DNA from: Bathymodiolus brooksi
Taxonomy: Eukaryota; Mollusca; Bivalvia; Mytilida; Modiolidae
Assembly (NCBI GenBank): GCA_963680875.1
Contig: OY804588.1
Coordinates: forward strand, 92,622,233 to 92,686,232
Length of the DNA: 64,000 nt
Direction of reading: 5' to 3'
Every line of letters begins with the position of its first letter. The stretch's first letter is position 1. A program made the position numbers and the translations under genes. The notes beneath the pieces are model-generated. The model made no database searches. It was not told the origin of the DNA and saw only the letters and a list, made by a program, of their open reading frames with translations. Positions 54,838 to 63,488 of this stretch are shown here, in pieces.

Positions 54838-55085
54838 TTCGGGTTAGGGTAAGGTTATGATGTTTTAACGCCTCTTTCAGCAATATTTCAGTTATATTGG
54901 TGGAGGAGTACCCGGAGAAGACCACCGACTTGTCGCAAGTCACTGACATACTTTATAACACATAATGTTGTATCGAGTACACCTCGCCTGAACGGGATTC
55001 GAACTCACAGCTTTAATGGTGATCGGCACTGATTGCACAGGTAGTTAAAATCTAACTACCATACGATCACGACCATGACGGCCCC
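54838..55085 (-). mobile_element. tRNA-derived SINE with mollusc-type tail
   Basis: Read on the minus strand from 55085, the head contains an RNA polymerase III B-box-like AGTTCGAATCC (plus-strand 54995-55005). The A box is poor. The body carries CTCCGGGTACTCC and then a tail with AATATTGCTGAAAGAGGCG and TTAAAAC, ending in a short telomere-like run (plus-strand GGGTTAGGGTAAGG, about 54841-54854). It is the most complete of the three copies of this family here (others at 49715 and 63489). It is non-coding; mobilisation would need a partner LINE that is not in the window. Confidence 0.75.
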
Positions 55086-55391
55086 TCGAATAATTCGAAT
55101 TATACATTAACTAATTATAAATTTAAAACGATCGCTAAATTGTAGTAGTGTGAAATTCACTATTCTGAATTCATTGTAATTCGTGGATGCCAATATTTAA
55201 CGACTGAAGGATATATTTCATAAATTCGAAAATCCATGCCATGACTACAAAATTATTAGCAGAAACAATATCTTAACAATGTCTGGTATGATTTTGTAAG
55301 TTACATTTAAGCTACGTCGTACCAATTTTGTTTATATAATATACCCTCTTGGGAATTGAATGTTGCAAAAGTTGAGACACTTCGATTTTAA
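55086..55391. other. AT-rich sequence without a gene
   Basis: I see nothing supported here. Confidence 0.6.
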
Positions 55392-55754
55392 TATCACCTA
55401 AATTTACAAAAGAATATTAGACTGTGGGAATGGAGCTTATTTATCTCTGAATTCCTTGTCAGACGTGGACCAGAAGTCAAAGAATGCTCTAGAAGTCTTA
55501 TTTCTTGGGTAAAAGAACAGTCTGTTTCTAACAACTATGGCTTTGATACTGACATTTCGAAAATCGACGACTATGATCTGATATCTGATGACCGTATTTT
55601 TGAGGAGAGAGTTGACTTTCAAATGGGTATTTATTGTGCTCCTTATCTAGCTGACTTACGCCAACATTCGTATGAAATGGAGGCTATTCCAGAGAACAGA
55701 GAAAATCAGCTCAATCATTTAAATTCAGATATATTTATGACGCCCTTCAAATGA
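55392..55754 (+). pseudogene. Reverse transcriptase fragment containing motif B
   Basis: An open frame of 120 codons runs from after a TAA at 55389-55391 to TGA 55752-55754, with no start codon near its beginning. Residues 77-89 read QMGIYCAPYLADL and are followed by HSYE. This matches the (P)MGTNCAPLLADL motif B of the same metazoan RT family as the fragment at 47855. Two changes from the usual motif (T to I and N to Y) and the lack of a following YxDD point to a decayed copy. Residues 1-76 fit loosely the segment before motif B. The two RT fragments in this window are on the same strand but in reverse order relative to the protein, so they come from different copies. A short frame just after the stop (NDKWLGDFPELLGP, about 55750-55791) is not identified. 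Confidence 0.65.
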
Positions 55755-58066
55755 TAAGTGGCTTGGTGATTTTCCGGAACTTTTAGGTCCAAATGAACTT
55801 CAAATGAAGGATGCCACATAACCGATTGTGGACCAAATTGTAACACAAACGAGAGAAGACTTCAACTTTCTAATGGTAAAAGTCCTATTTATTTGTATCA
55901 TCTCCTGAATACTGCTTTATCTTAATCAATAATATAATCCGGGGCCTGTGCATCATATCTATATTTTTCAGGTTGGTGGGTGGTTTTAGGGAGGGTGGTG
56001 GTGTTGAAGTTCTGCTGCTGACGACAAATGCTCTTGTAATTGTAAGATTGAAATCCTTACCCCAACGTTTTGTTGTCGCCATCATGCATTGGTTGATACC
56101 TACAAGGTGTCTGTCTAATTTCGACGTTACCTTTGAACTTTTACTGTTACTCTGAGAAACACAGATATTGCCACATGTGGAGGAGGAACTGCAGTACATT
56201 TCGGAGTCTCCTGTGTGCCTCCTCCGGATTTTTGATAATGTCCCTGTTGGTCATCTGTAGTAGTATTCTTTGTTTGTTCTCGTTGATTATTATTTTCTGT
56301 CCTGTTTATAATTTTAAGGTCACATAATTTTATTTTAATGGACGATGTTTTATCACCACTTGATGTACTTATCTTTCTTTCCATGAAACAATAAACAACT
56401 GTAAATTACATAAAATTGGATTGTTCTAACAAATTGTTGGAATTTGACGATAACGTTGAATCATCAAATCAATTTCAGGTTTTGAAATCACATAAATGCT
56501 TCAATAAATTGACATGGAATTGAAGATTAGATGTCTATTTCGTAACTAACATGTTTTCGTAACATTTACATTACCACAACAACGATAAAAATTGACCAAT
56601 TACAAACATTGTGCTGTTATGAATTTGTTCATTTCCTGAAATTGCAGCATCATAAAGTGTTCATTTACTGATATAGCAGTCTTTGTAATTGACTTCTAAC
56701 TTTGTTACAGGTTTTATTGATATTGATTAGAAATCAACCATAATTACTGGAAATACCCCCAGGGAGCTTTAGCATATGAAAGTTCGGACCATGGAAAAGG
56801 AATAATGTGTCGTGTTAGAGAATGTGAAGAGTAAGCACCAAAATGGGTTCAAAAGTTTGTGTCCTCGGTTATGCGGCAATTAAAACAGTGTGCAAGCGTT
56901 AGTTTATGTAGAAATTAGAATAAATGAATGTCTAATGTAATTATTATATAACACTTTATTTCATTTGCCAATGTTTGCCATTAAATTCACAACTGACACG
57001 TCGTAACTAAGGGTTCTAATGTGAACGAGCTACCATTTTGAATTCTTAAAATGTAACTTGTCAATTAATACAATATGATAGAAGGTAAATACATCGCCCA
57101 CCATTAAAAAAATGTTTGGTATATTTTATCCGCAATTGAAGCATACACGTTGCGTAATAACATCCAATTTTTTACGTTTTATACATTAAAACAGGATTTG
57201 CGATCCTCAAATGCCCAATTGGCGCTGGGAACTATTCAAATACAATGTTTCATTCCTTTTTTAAACATCAATATTCCTTAATTCTATTTACTTTTTTCAT
57301 TGTTTTAGATTACAATCTCTGTACTAAACAAACATTAGTTTTACGGATCTATAAACATTATTTTCTTCATATTTTAATGTGGACTCGAGTCCCAGTCAAG
57401 CCTAATCAAAGATTATAAAATTGATAATTATTGCCTTCCCACTAAGAACGTAACAGTAAGGAGTAAGAGCAAAGACTGGTTGGTCCGGAATCAGGAAATG
57501 TGCCCGAGTGAAGCGACATGTCAAATCACGGGATATTTTTCAGTGAACTACCACTATTAAAAGCATACAGTCGCTCAGATTTTTTTTTTTTTGTTTATAT
57601 TAAAGTTGCCAATATTCGATGTTTTATACTAATATAATGTTCTGAACAAGAAGCAAGGTTTAACAAATATGCCATAATGTCGTAATCAGTGAAAAGAATT
57701 CGAATGTCTGTTGGTGAAATCGCCATTAACACACCTAATTATAAGTCGGCTTCTTTTCCGAAGTTTACCGGACACTGATAACTGCTATGAATAACCAGAA
57801 AGCATGTTGTAGGTAAATATTGGTTAGAATTAATATAATTTAAGAAATATATCTATGAAATTGGATCCCGGGGTAATCAGTTAATATTATATAATGTTAT
57901 TTAGTAAGAATGACACTTAAAATCGAAAATACGTGATGAAATCAATAAAAACAAACTCAAACTCTGCAAAGGGGCCCGATAAAGGGAAAATTGTAAACAA
58001 ATTGTATTGCATATTATTGACATTATTGATTATATTTTTTTTACAAAAGTTGCCAATCACTGACTC
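55755..58066. other. Long AT-rich stretch without a supported gene
   Basis: Overlapping ORFs of 60-104 codons at 55885-56384 on both strands share the same bases and show no domain that I know. A T12-13 run lies near 57580-57592. I see no tRNA, splice-supported exon or repeat here. Confidence 0.55.
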
Positions 58067-58152
58067 ACTCACATGTAGATAAATCTAACTTCTAATTCCA
58101 GCTACAACGTCTCACGTGTAGATAAATCTAACTTCTAATTACAGGTACAACC
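58067..58152. repeat. 43-bp direct repeat, two copies
   Basis: Two adjacent 43-bp copies share GTAGATAAATCTAACTTCTA followed by ATT, with a few differences (CATG against CGTG, CCAGC against ACAGG). Confidence 0.8.
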
Positions 58153-59430
58153 TAAAACAGGTGTGGCAAATTAATCTAGTTCAGAGAAGGAAACATTGTC
58201 ATAAATCAGTACTCGAGTATTGGTGAATTATTCTGTAAATAAACGTTAGAGAAAACCGAAGGGGAAATCAAGAATTAACAATACAGAGACACAGGGAAAA
58301 TTGGGCATAATACACAGAGCGAAGACAAAGACAACAAAAATACAACACAGAAAAATAAAAAAGATAAGAAAAACGGACCAGACCAAAATAGCGGAGGTGA
58401 CCTAGGTGTAGCAATGTCATTCTACGATTGTGTAGCAAGCTAACATGAAATAACCCAAAGTGATATACATTATAAGTATAATAACAATGTAGATACCAAA
58501 TTGACGCGTTTCTGTAAAAATACCTTCATCGAAAGTTTGGAAAGCAAAATAGTTTTTAATCCAAAGGGTCTAAACAGGATAGCAGAAATCAGCTAAGATG
58601 ACATATGCCTTGAGGGAGGAGAACGTTAATTTTGATATTGATAATTACATTACTTATGAACTGTAAGCTGATAAGTTATAATTTTTGTGTTGTTTAAATC
58701 TATCATAGATATAATATGTTTCCTTTCAGCTGTGAAATGCTCATAGACAACCGTTAATGCCAGTTGAACCTCCAAGTTCAATGTCCTGACATCAACAGCG
58801 TACACCTCTATGACTGACAACCACTTATACAAGTCTTAGCTGTTATCAAATAGGTTAGACATTTGAAGTTGGAGTAATTAGTATTTCAGCTCATGATGAT
58901 AGCAAGTGTACAAACATTACATCATTCATATGTAGTCATCTTTTGTGTGTTTTGAGGTATGAAATTGTTTTATTTGTTGATCATCACTATGTAAACTTTC
59001 TTTTCATAATTCAGGTACAAATGTGGTACTGAAATTGGCCTATTAACGGATGTTTTGATTGCCACAAGAAAAATGAGAGTTGCTTTATAGAATCTGGCAA
59101 GGTATACTTGAGATGAGCCACTCCTAAAACAGACCAACGATAATGGTTGCGATAGGTTGTATTTTACGTACAAGGAATACGGCATTCTCAACATATGAGG
59201 CAAAATGTACGTCCCGTTTATCCGAGTAGTGTATTTTATTCGTCCCACACAATCAGCGGAGGCCTCTTTCGAATAAGCAGGAAAATTATTCCTTAGACAA
59301 GAGGAATACCATACTGGATATCCGTGCAATATCACATGCCTGAAAATCATGCAATTATGTTAAGATAAACCCTCGCGTTATGCACGTGAAGAATTAATGC
59401 AAATATTTGTTTTTCATATATATATATCTG
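58153..59430. other. AT-rich sequence without a supported gene
   Basis: An A-rich, purine-biased stretch lies at about 58300-58375. A 126-codon minus-strand ORF (58970-59350) has no recognisable domain and no supporting context. In AT-rich sequence of this size one such ORF is not surprising. Confidence 0.5.
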
Positions 59431-59466
59431 AAGGTAACACTTTGATCATTTAAGCTCCATTTTTAT
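59431..59466 (+). mobile_element. 3' end remnant of a preceding SINE unit
   Basis: This matches the end of the SINE unit's unique region (compare 59895-59927): AAGGTAACACTTTGATCATT, then TAAGCTCCAT. It shows that the unit at 59467 was once preceded by another copy, making a tandem run. Confidence 0.7.
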
Positions 59467-59928
59467 GGAGCGGATGTGGTCGAGTGGTCTAGGGCGCTGG
59501 ACATAAGGCTAAGCGATTGGTGCTGCAGTGTATCAATGGTGTGAGTTCAAATCCCGTCGAGGGAAGAACAAAAATTTGACAGCTCAAAAATATAATTCTA
59601 ACTTTGCTTGGTTTAATTTTCAGACGTATATAATATTTAGTATTAACCTAGTATCCTTAGTAACTTTGAGATCCAGTGGGACAGATATATTGTATGGTTG
59701 TCACTTGCTTCTAAACGTTTGTATAATATACTTTATTTCATGTGACTGTATAATGAATTCTTCGTTTTCCTATACAATATATTAAAAATTGCTGAGTTAG
59801 ATTGCTGTCAAATTATAATATTAAGTATAAATGTACCATCTACACATGCTTAGACACATGTCTTATGTATATCTCTAGATTTTCCTTACGAGACAAGGTA
59901 ACACTTCGATCATTGAAGCTCCATTTTC
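59467..59928 (+). mobile_element. tRNA-derived SINE unit, copy A (full length)
   Basis: The head has a good A box, TGGTCGAGTGG (59477-59487), and a B box, AGTTCAAATCC (59544-59554). The wide spacing suits a class II tRNA such as Leu or Ser. The acceptor ends do not pair, so it is not a tRNA gene. The body ends in TTTCAGACGTATA (to about 59632). A unique region of about 295 bp follows to 59928, so the repeating unit is about 460 bp. The same unit is found inverted at 62799-63262. Pol III transcription from the internal boxes is inferred. Confidence 0.8.
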
Positions 59929-60058
59929 AGCGATTGGTGCTGCAGTGTACTGTATCATTGGTGTGAGTTCAAATCCCGTCGAGGGAAGAACAAAAATTTG
60001 ACAGCTCAAAAATCTAATTCTGACACTGTTTGGTTTAATTTTCAGACGTATATATATA
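59929..60058 (+). mobile_element. tRNA-derived SINE, copy B (head deleted)
   Basis: This copy begins at GCGATTGGTGCTGCAG, so about 46 bases of the head, including the A box, are missing. The B box region and body are present and end in CAGACGTA(TA)n. It follows copy A in the same orientation. Confidence 0.8.
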
Positions 60059-60085
60059 TTTTCAGACGTATATACGTCTGAAAAT
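60058..60085. repeat. 28-bp perfect palindrome joining SINE tails
   Basis: The tail motifs of copies B (plus) and E (minus) meet as TTTTCAGACGTAT and its reverse complement, centred between 60071 and 60072. Confidence 0.9.
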
Positions 60086-60190
60086 TAAACCAAACAGTGT
60101 TAGAATTAGATTTTAGAGCTGTCAAATGTTTGTTCTTCCCTTGACGGGATTTGAACCCACACCATTGATACACTACATCCACTCCCTATA
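60070..60190 (-). mobile_element. tRNA-derived SINE, copy E (internal deletion)
   Basis: This is an inverted copy with the same tail, body and B box (plus-strand GGGATTTGAACCC). About 50 bases between the B box and the 5' end are missing, including the A box. Its 5' end lies in the palindrome at 60175-60216. Confidence 0.8.
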
Positions 60191-60216
60191 TATATATATA
60201 TATAGGGAGTGGATGT
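60175..60216. repeat. 42-bp perfect palindrome between SINE copies E and F
   Basis: ACATCCACTCCC, then alternating TA, then GGGAGTGGATGT reads the same on both strands, centred at 60195/60196. It is formed by the 5' ends of two head-to-head SINEs with a TA core. Confidence 0.95.
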
Positions 60217-60370
60217 GGTCGAGTGGTCTAGGGCGCTGGACGTAAGGCTAAGCGAATGGTGCTGCAGTGTAACAATGGTGTGGGTTCAAATCCCGTCGAG
60301 GGAAGAACAAAAATTTGTCAGCTCTAAAATCTAATTCTAACACTGTTTGGTTTAATTTTCAGACGTATAT
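60205..60370 (+). mobile_element. tRNA-derived SINE, copy F
   Basis: Head and body are complete, with both A box (TGGTCGAGTGG) and B box (GGTTCAAATCC, here matching the Pol III consensus best). It ends in TTTCAGACGTATAT and runs straight into the left inverted repeat of the Penelope-like element. Confidence 0.85.
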
Positions 60371-60487
60371 TATAGAAGAAATTAGTAAAAAAAAGAACAA
60401 GACGGATTTTTCACAACATTCTTGTACTAACGTTTTCACTGCTATTGCAGATCTTCAGGTACAATGTTTATAAGTGTATATATATAT
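60371..60487 (-). repeat. Left terminal inverted repeat of the Penelope-like element
   Basis: This is about 115 bp and is nearly identical to the reverse complement of 61984-62098. Shared blocks include GAAATTAGTAAAAAAAAGAA, GACGGATTTTTCACAACATT and GCAGATCTTCAGGTACAATG. PLEs are known to carry long terminal repeat-like ends in direct or inverted arrangement. Here they are inverted around the coding remains. Confidence 0.85.
60422..60464 (-). ncRNA. Hammerhead-ribozyme-like motif (minus strand)
   Basis: On the minus strand, in order: stem I strand TTGTAC; core CTGAAGA (fits CUGANGA); T; stem II CTGC-AATA-GCAG; T; core GAA; self-complementary AACGTT (a stem III without loop); A as the cleavage-site base; stem I partner GTACAA. 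Stem I can extend by 4 more pairs (AACA with TGTT) past a 3-nt bulge, as in natural type I hammerheads. The one flaw is a T-T mismatch at the base of stem II. Hammerheads with very short stem III, thought to act as dimers, are known from PLEs. Activity is inferred. Confidence 0.6.
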
Positions 60488-60598
60488 ATTTTGACGGTAA
60501 GTGTTACCGACAGAAAAGAGGAACCGCAACGAGAACTAAAATGGCGCCAACTTACCTACTCTTGTTCTTGGATACATTGAACATATTTTATACGAACA

Positions 60599-60730
60599 AT
60601 TCTAATATGACGTCCTTCAAACGCTTTGAGTCCAAACCCGTAGTAAAAAAATATTCATCTATGACCGATTAAATTTATGACGTCATCGACAATTTATAAC
60701 GATATTTTACCAATTTTTACATATTAGAAT
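60599..60730. mobile_element. 132-bp insertion with 11-bp inverted ends inside the RT
   Basis: ATTCTAATATG at 60599-60609 is the reverse complement of CATATTAGAAT at 60720-60730. The segment sits between RT motifs B and C, where PLEs normally have only about 17-25 residues. It could be a tiny terminal-inverted-repeat element. No clear target duplication was found. Confidence 0.4.
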
Positions 60731-60731
60731 C

Positions 60732-60781
60732 GAAATAATTCATGGAAGCCATAGGTATATATGGCTTCCATGAATTATTTC
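60732..60781. repeat. 50-bp perfect hairpin (21-bp stem, 8-nt loop)
   Basis: GAAATAATTCATGGAAGCCA plus T pairs perfectly with its reverse complement around the loop AGGTATAT. It lies directly after the 132-bp insertion and just before the RT resumes. Confidence 0.95.
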
Positions 60782-61824
60782 TTAACTTTTGAATAGCTAC
60801 GGACAATAATTTGCATCGTATATACGACAAAACTGGAAGCGTTTTCTTGACGATTGTTTTATTATATGGAACTCTGACATTCCCGTTGACATTTTTCATA
60901 CCGAACTTAATTCTTTAAATGACCATATTCGTTTCACCGTAAACAGGAGCAAAATAGAAATGCCGATTTTAGACGTTTTAATTCGTATATCAACAAATAA
61001 CAACATAATAACGGACATTTTCTCAAAAGATACTGACACCCATATGTATCTTAATTTCAGATCCAGTCACCCGAAACATATTAAAATAAACATTCTGTTT
61101 AACTTGGCTTCGAGAATTATAACGATCACAAACACAGAGGAGTTGAGAGATACGCGACTACGAGAACTTAGATTGTATTTGAAAAATTAACAATATCCGG
61201 AGGAAATAGTTGAACATGGTATACAGAAAGCGTTGGAAAAAGGACCGATACATACGGAACTGCGGGAACAAGTACATGTAACCTCAAATCAAAATAATGT
61301 AATTCCAGTTGTAGCTACTTATAATCCAAAGGATTACAATATTTTCCTTTTTATGAAACAAATTGAATTTAACTTAAACAGTAGCGAACGTATGAAAAAT
61401 GTATTGCAAGAAAAGAAGATTATAAACAGCAAAAGGCAGCTGAAAAATCTGAAACGCTTCTTGTCATCATCAAAATGTCTGTGAAGAAATGTACCGACAA
61501 GAGATGTATGACATGCCCGAGTTTAATAGAAGGAACCTCGTTTACATTTAAGAATGGACGGACTTTTACAGTTATACGCAATTATTTGCTCTAATTGTGG
61601 AGAGTTCTGTGTAGGTGAAACCAATACTGAATTGCGGACTCGAATGACTGTTCATAGACAACAAACAAGGCACCAGGACCTTACTATAATAAGAGCTAAT
61701 GAACATTTCCATTATTGATCTGGAGGACATTTCAAAATATTCCTGCTGTATAAAGTAAATACAGAGGGTGATTTTTTAAGAAGAAGAAAAGAAACTTTAT
61801 TAATTAATATTCTCAAATGACTTA

Positions 61825-61914
61825 AAAGATTTTCGTTAATCTTACAATGATTTTTAAGATTTTTATTAATCTTATAATAACTTTAAAGATGTTCATTAAT
61901 TTTATAGGTAATAT
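61825..61914. repeat. Three 30-bp direct repeats after the PLE frame
   Basis: The motif AAAGAT, then a TTTTNNTTAATCTTA-like stretch, repeats at 61825, 61855 and 61885 with a 30-bp period and some divergence. It lies in the 3' untranslated part of the PLE. Confidence 0.7.
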
Positions 61915-61983
61915 ATTTTACCGCGAAAACGTAACAGCATAGTCTCCCTTTATATTGTTAACGTCACACTATTGTTAACCTCA

Positions 61984-62098
61984 TATATATACACTAATAC
62001 ACATTGTACCTGAAGATCTGCAACATCAGTGAAAACGTTAGCACAAGAATGTTGTGAAAAATCCGTCTTATTCTTTTTTTTACTAATTTCTTTTATAT
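61984..62098 (+). repeat. Right terminal inverted repeat of the Penelope-like element
   Basis: This is the reverse complement of 60371-60487 with a handful of differences. It lies downstream of the GIY-YIG frame, where PLE terminal repeats are expected. Confidence 0.85.
62004..62046 (+). ncRNA. Hammerhead-ribozyme-like motif (plus strand), partly decayed
   Basis: Same layout as the minus-strand copy: TTGTAC, CTGAAGA, T, stem II region, T, GAA, AACGTT, A, then GCACAA. Two stem changes weaken it: stem I now has a C-A mismatch (GCACAA against TTGTAC), and stem II is reduced to CTG/CAG with a C-T mismatch. The core nucleotides are intact. It is in the sense orientation relative to the PLE coding region. 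Confidence 0.5.
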
Positions 62099-62132
62099 GT
62101 ACCAGCATACGGATTTTATTTGATTTTTTAAT

Positions 62133-62396
62133 ACTCACTAAATAGTCAGGTGACAAAGTGTGACGTATTAAAAATCATTAACTCCCTCATTTCACTGTAA
62201 AGATAGGATGGTATAATTACCACTCACTAAATAGTCAGGTGACTTTAGTGAGTGGTAATTATACCATCCTATCTTTACAGTGAAAATCACCTGACTATTT
62301 AGTGAGTGGTAATTATAGCATCCTATCTTTACAGTGAAATGAGGGAGTTAATGATTTTTAATACGTCACACTCTGTCACCTGACTGTTTAGTGAGT
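62133..62396. repeat. Foldback with two 111-bp inverted arms
   Basis: Arm 62133-62243 is the reverse complement of 62286-62396 with about four differences. Each arm itself starts and ends with a direct copy of a 22-bp motif (ACTCACTAAATAGTCAGGTG plus AC). The 42-bp spacer is a further inverted copy of part of the arm. There is no coding capacity. It looks like a foldback or MITE-like element, or a strand-switch product. Confidence 0.85.
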
Positions 62397-62442
62397 TGTA
62401 ATTATACCATCTAATCTTTACAAACTCAGTCTAACTTTGATA

Positions 62443-62481
62443 GACACAGACGAAGGTCATTTTTTGATCGAAAATTTTGTC
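62443..62481 (+). ncRNA. Possible second hammerhead-like relic
   Basis: GACA, CAGACGA (one change from CUGANGA), a GGTC...GATC hairpin, GAA, AATT, T, then TGTC can be laid out as a hammerhead with a 4-bp stem I and 4-bp stem II. The core substitution and an extra A before stem II make this weak. Confidence 0.25.
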
Positions 62482-62621
62482 AATATAATTTTGTAACATC
62501 TTTATCGGTATCGTTGCACAATCTTCTAGATTTCTATAATTCATTTTGTTTGTGATGTATCGTCATGTCTCGACGATCCGTTACTCTTTAAGTTCTCTAG
62601 TTGGTAGATTCCCTTATAATT
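62482..62621. other. AT-rich spacer
   Basis: No feature seen before the SINE tail. Confidence 0.5.
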
Positions 62622-62798
62622 TATATATATATATACGTCTGAAAATTAAACCAACCAGTGTTAGAATTAGATTTTTGAGCTGTCAAGGTTTTGTTCTTCC
62701 CTCGACGGGATTTGAACTCACACCATTGATACACTGCAGAACCATTTCCTTAGCCTTACGTCCAGCGTCCTAAACCACTCGACCACATCCGCTCCCTA
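62622..62798 (-). mobile_element. tRNA-derived SINE, copy C
   Basis: This is an inverted copy with a full head (minus-strand GAGTGGTTTAGGACGCTGG, including an A-box TGGTCGAGTGG), B box, body and a (TA)n tail at 62622-62640. It follows copy D's unique region on the minus strand, giving the same unit order as copies A and B on the left. Confidence 0.85.
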
Positions 62799-63262
62799 AA
62801 AAAGGAGCTTCAATAATCGTAGTGTTACCTTGTCTCGTAAGGCAAATCTAGAGATAGACATAAGATATGTGCATAAGCGTGTGTAGATGGTACATATATA
62901 CTTAATATTATAATTTGACAGCAATCTAACTCAGCAATTTTTAATATACTGTATAGGATAATGAAGTATTCATTATACAGTCACAGGAAATAAAGTATAT
63001 TATACAAACGTCTAAGCAAGTGACAACCATACAATATATCTGTCCCACTGGATCTCAAAGTTACGTGTGATACTAGGTTAATACTAACTATTAAATATAC
63101 GTCTGAAAATTAAACCAAACAGTGTTAGAATTAGGTTTCTGAGCTGTCAAATTTTTGTTCTTCCCTCCATGGGATTTGAACTCACACCATTGATACACTG
63201 CAGCGCCATTCGCTTAGCCTTACGTCCAGCGCCCTAGACCATTCGACCACATCCACTACCTA
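62799..63262 (-). mobile_element. tRNA-derived SINE unit, copy D (full length)
   Basis: Head and body occupy 63096-63262 and the roughly 297-bp unique region 62799-63095, all on the minus strand. The unit is about 464 bp, equal to copy A. The A box has one change (TGGTCGAATGG). The unique region matches 59633-59928 closely, for example GATCCAGTGGGACAGATATA on the plus strand of copy A. Its match to a unit 3 kb away in opposite orientation makes the two sides of the PLE inverted repeats. Confidence 0.85.
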
Positions 63263-63488
63263 TATATATACTATTTCTTGCAGGAGAATTGAACATTTTG
63301 AACATTGAACCAGTTTGTGTCATTTTCATGTCTGCGTTTGTAAGTTGGTGGCTCGTCATGTGGGAGTGGCTCATGTCATTTTGAGTGGTAATATTGACAT
63401 CATAAATGTTTCACTATTTCTATTCAACAGTTTATATACCAGGTCTAAATACATTGTGAAGTGTATTCGCTACAGCACTATGTGATGA
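63263..63488. other. AT-rich spacer without a gene
   Basis: A short TA run borders copy D. Nothing else is supported. Confidence 0.5.

Larger units (their letters stand above)
60499..61820 (+). pseudogene. Penelope-like element coding region (RT plus GIY-YIG), degenerate
   Basis: Parts appear in correct PLE order. RT motif B (GTATRTKMAPTY) lies at about 60509-60570 and is interrupted after about 60598. RT motif C (NWKRFLDDCFIIW) follows at 60831-60869, then IPVDIFHTELNSL and PILDVLIR. A linker reads THMYLNFRSSHPKH and, further on, INSKRQLKNLKR. A cysteine cluster (CTDKRCMTCPSL) lies at about 61487-61522, and a GIY-YIG-type region (CSNCGEFCVGET, then LRTRMTVHRQQTR) lies at about 61587-61677, ending with EGDFLRRRKE. 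In-frame stops occur at 60807, 61188 and 61716. Frame changes occur near 61473 and 61575, and an insertion splits the RT. The N-terminal part is missing. The YIG tyrosine is Cys (FCVG), which would disable the nuclease. PLE RT and nuclease normally prime and copy RNA into chromosomes; this copy cannot. One copy, 5'-truncated, is flanked by inverted repeats. Confidence 0.85.

Noticed and set aside
55885..56384. ORFs of 104, 85, 64 and 60 codons on both strands
   Set aside because: They overlap each other in conflicting frames and show no known domain.
58398..58408. Stray copy of the 46-bp unit (CCTAGGTG)
   Set aside because: Only about nine bases match, which is expected by chance.
58970..59350. 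126-codon minus-strand ORF
   Set aside because: No recognisable domain, and a length that can occur by chance in this amount of AT-rich DNA.
59467..59565. Functional tRNA gene (Leu or Ser type)
   Set aside because: A and B boxes are present but the acceptor ends do not pair, and the same head recurs in five other copies fused to one body, as expected for a SINE.
59528..59785. 85-codon ORF
   Set aside because: It lies entirely within SINE copy A and its unique region.
60717..60899. 60-codon minus-strand ORF
   Set aside because: It is a shadow of the PLE RT frame and the hairpin on the opposite strand.
61950..62156. 68-codon minus-strand ORF
   Set aside because: It covers the PLE terminal repeat and foldback edge and reads across the ribozyme-like motif.
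62546..62773. 75-codon ORF
   Set aside because: Its second half is the antisense of SINE copy C.
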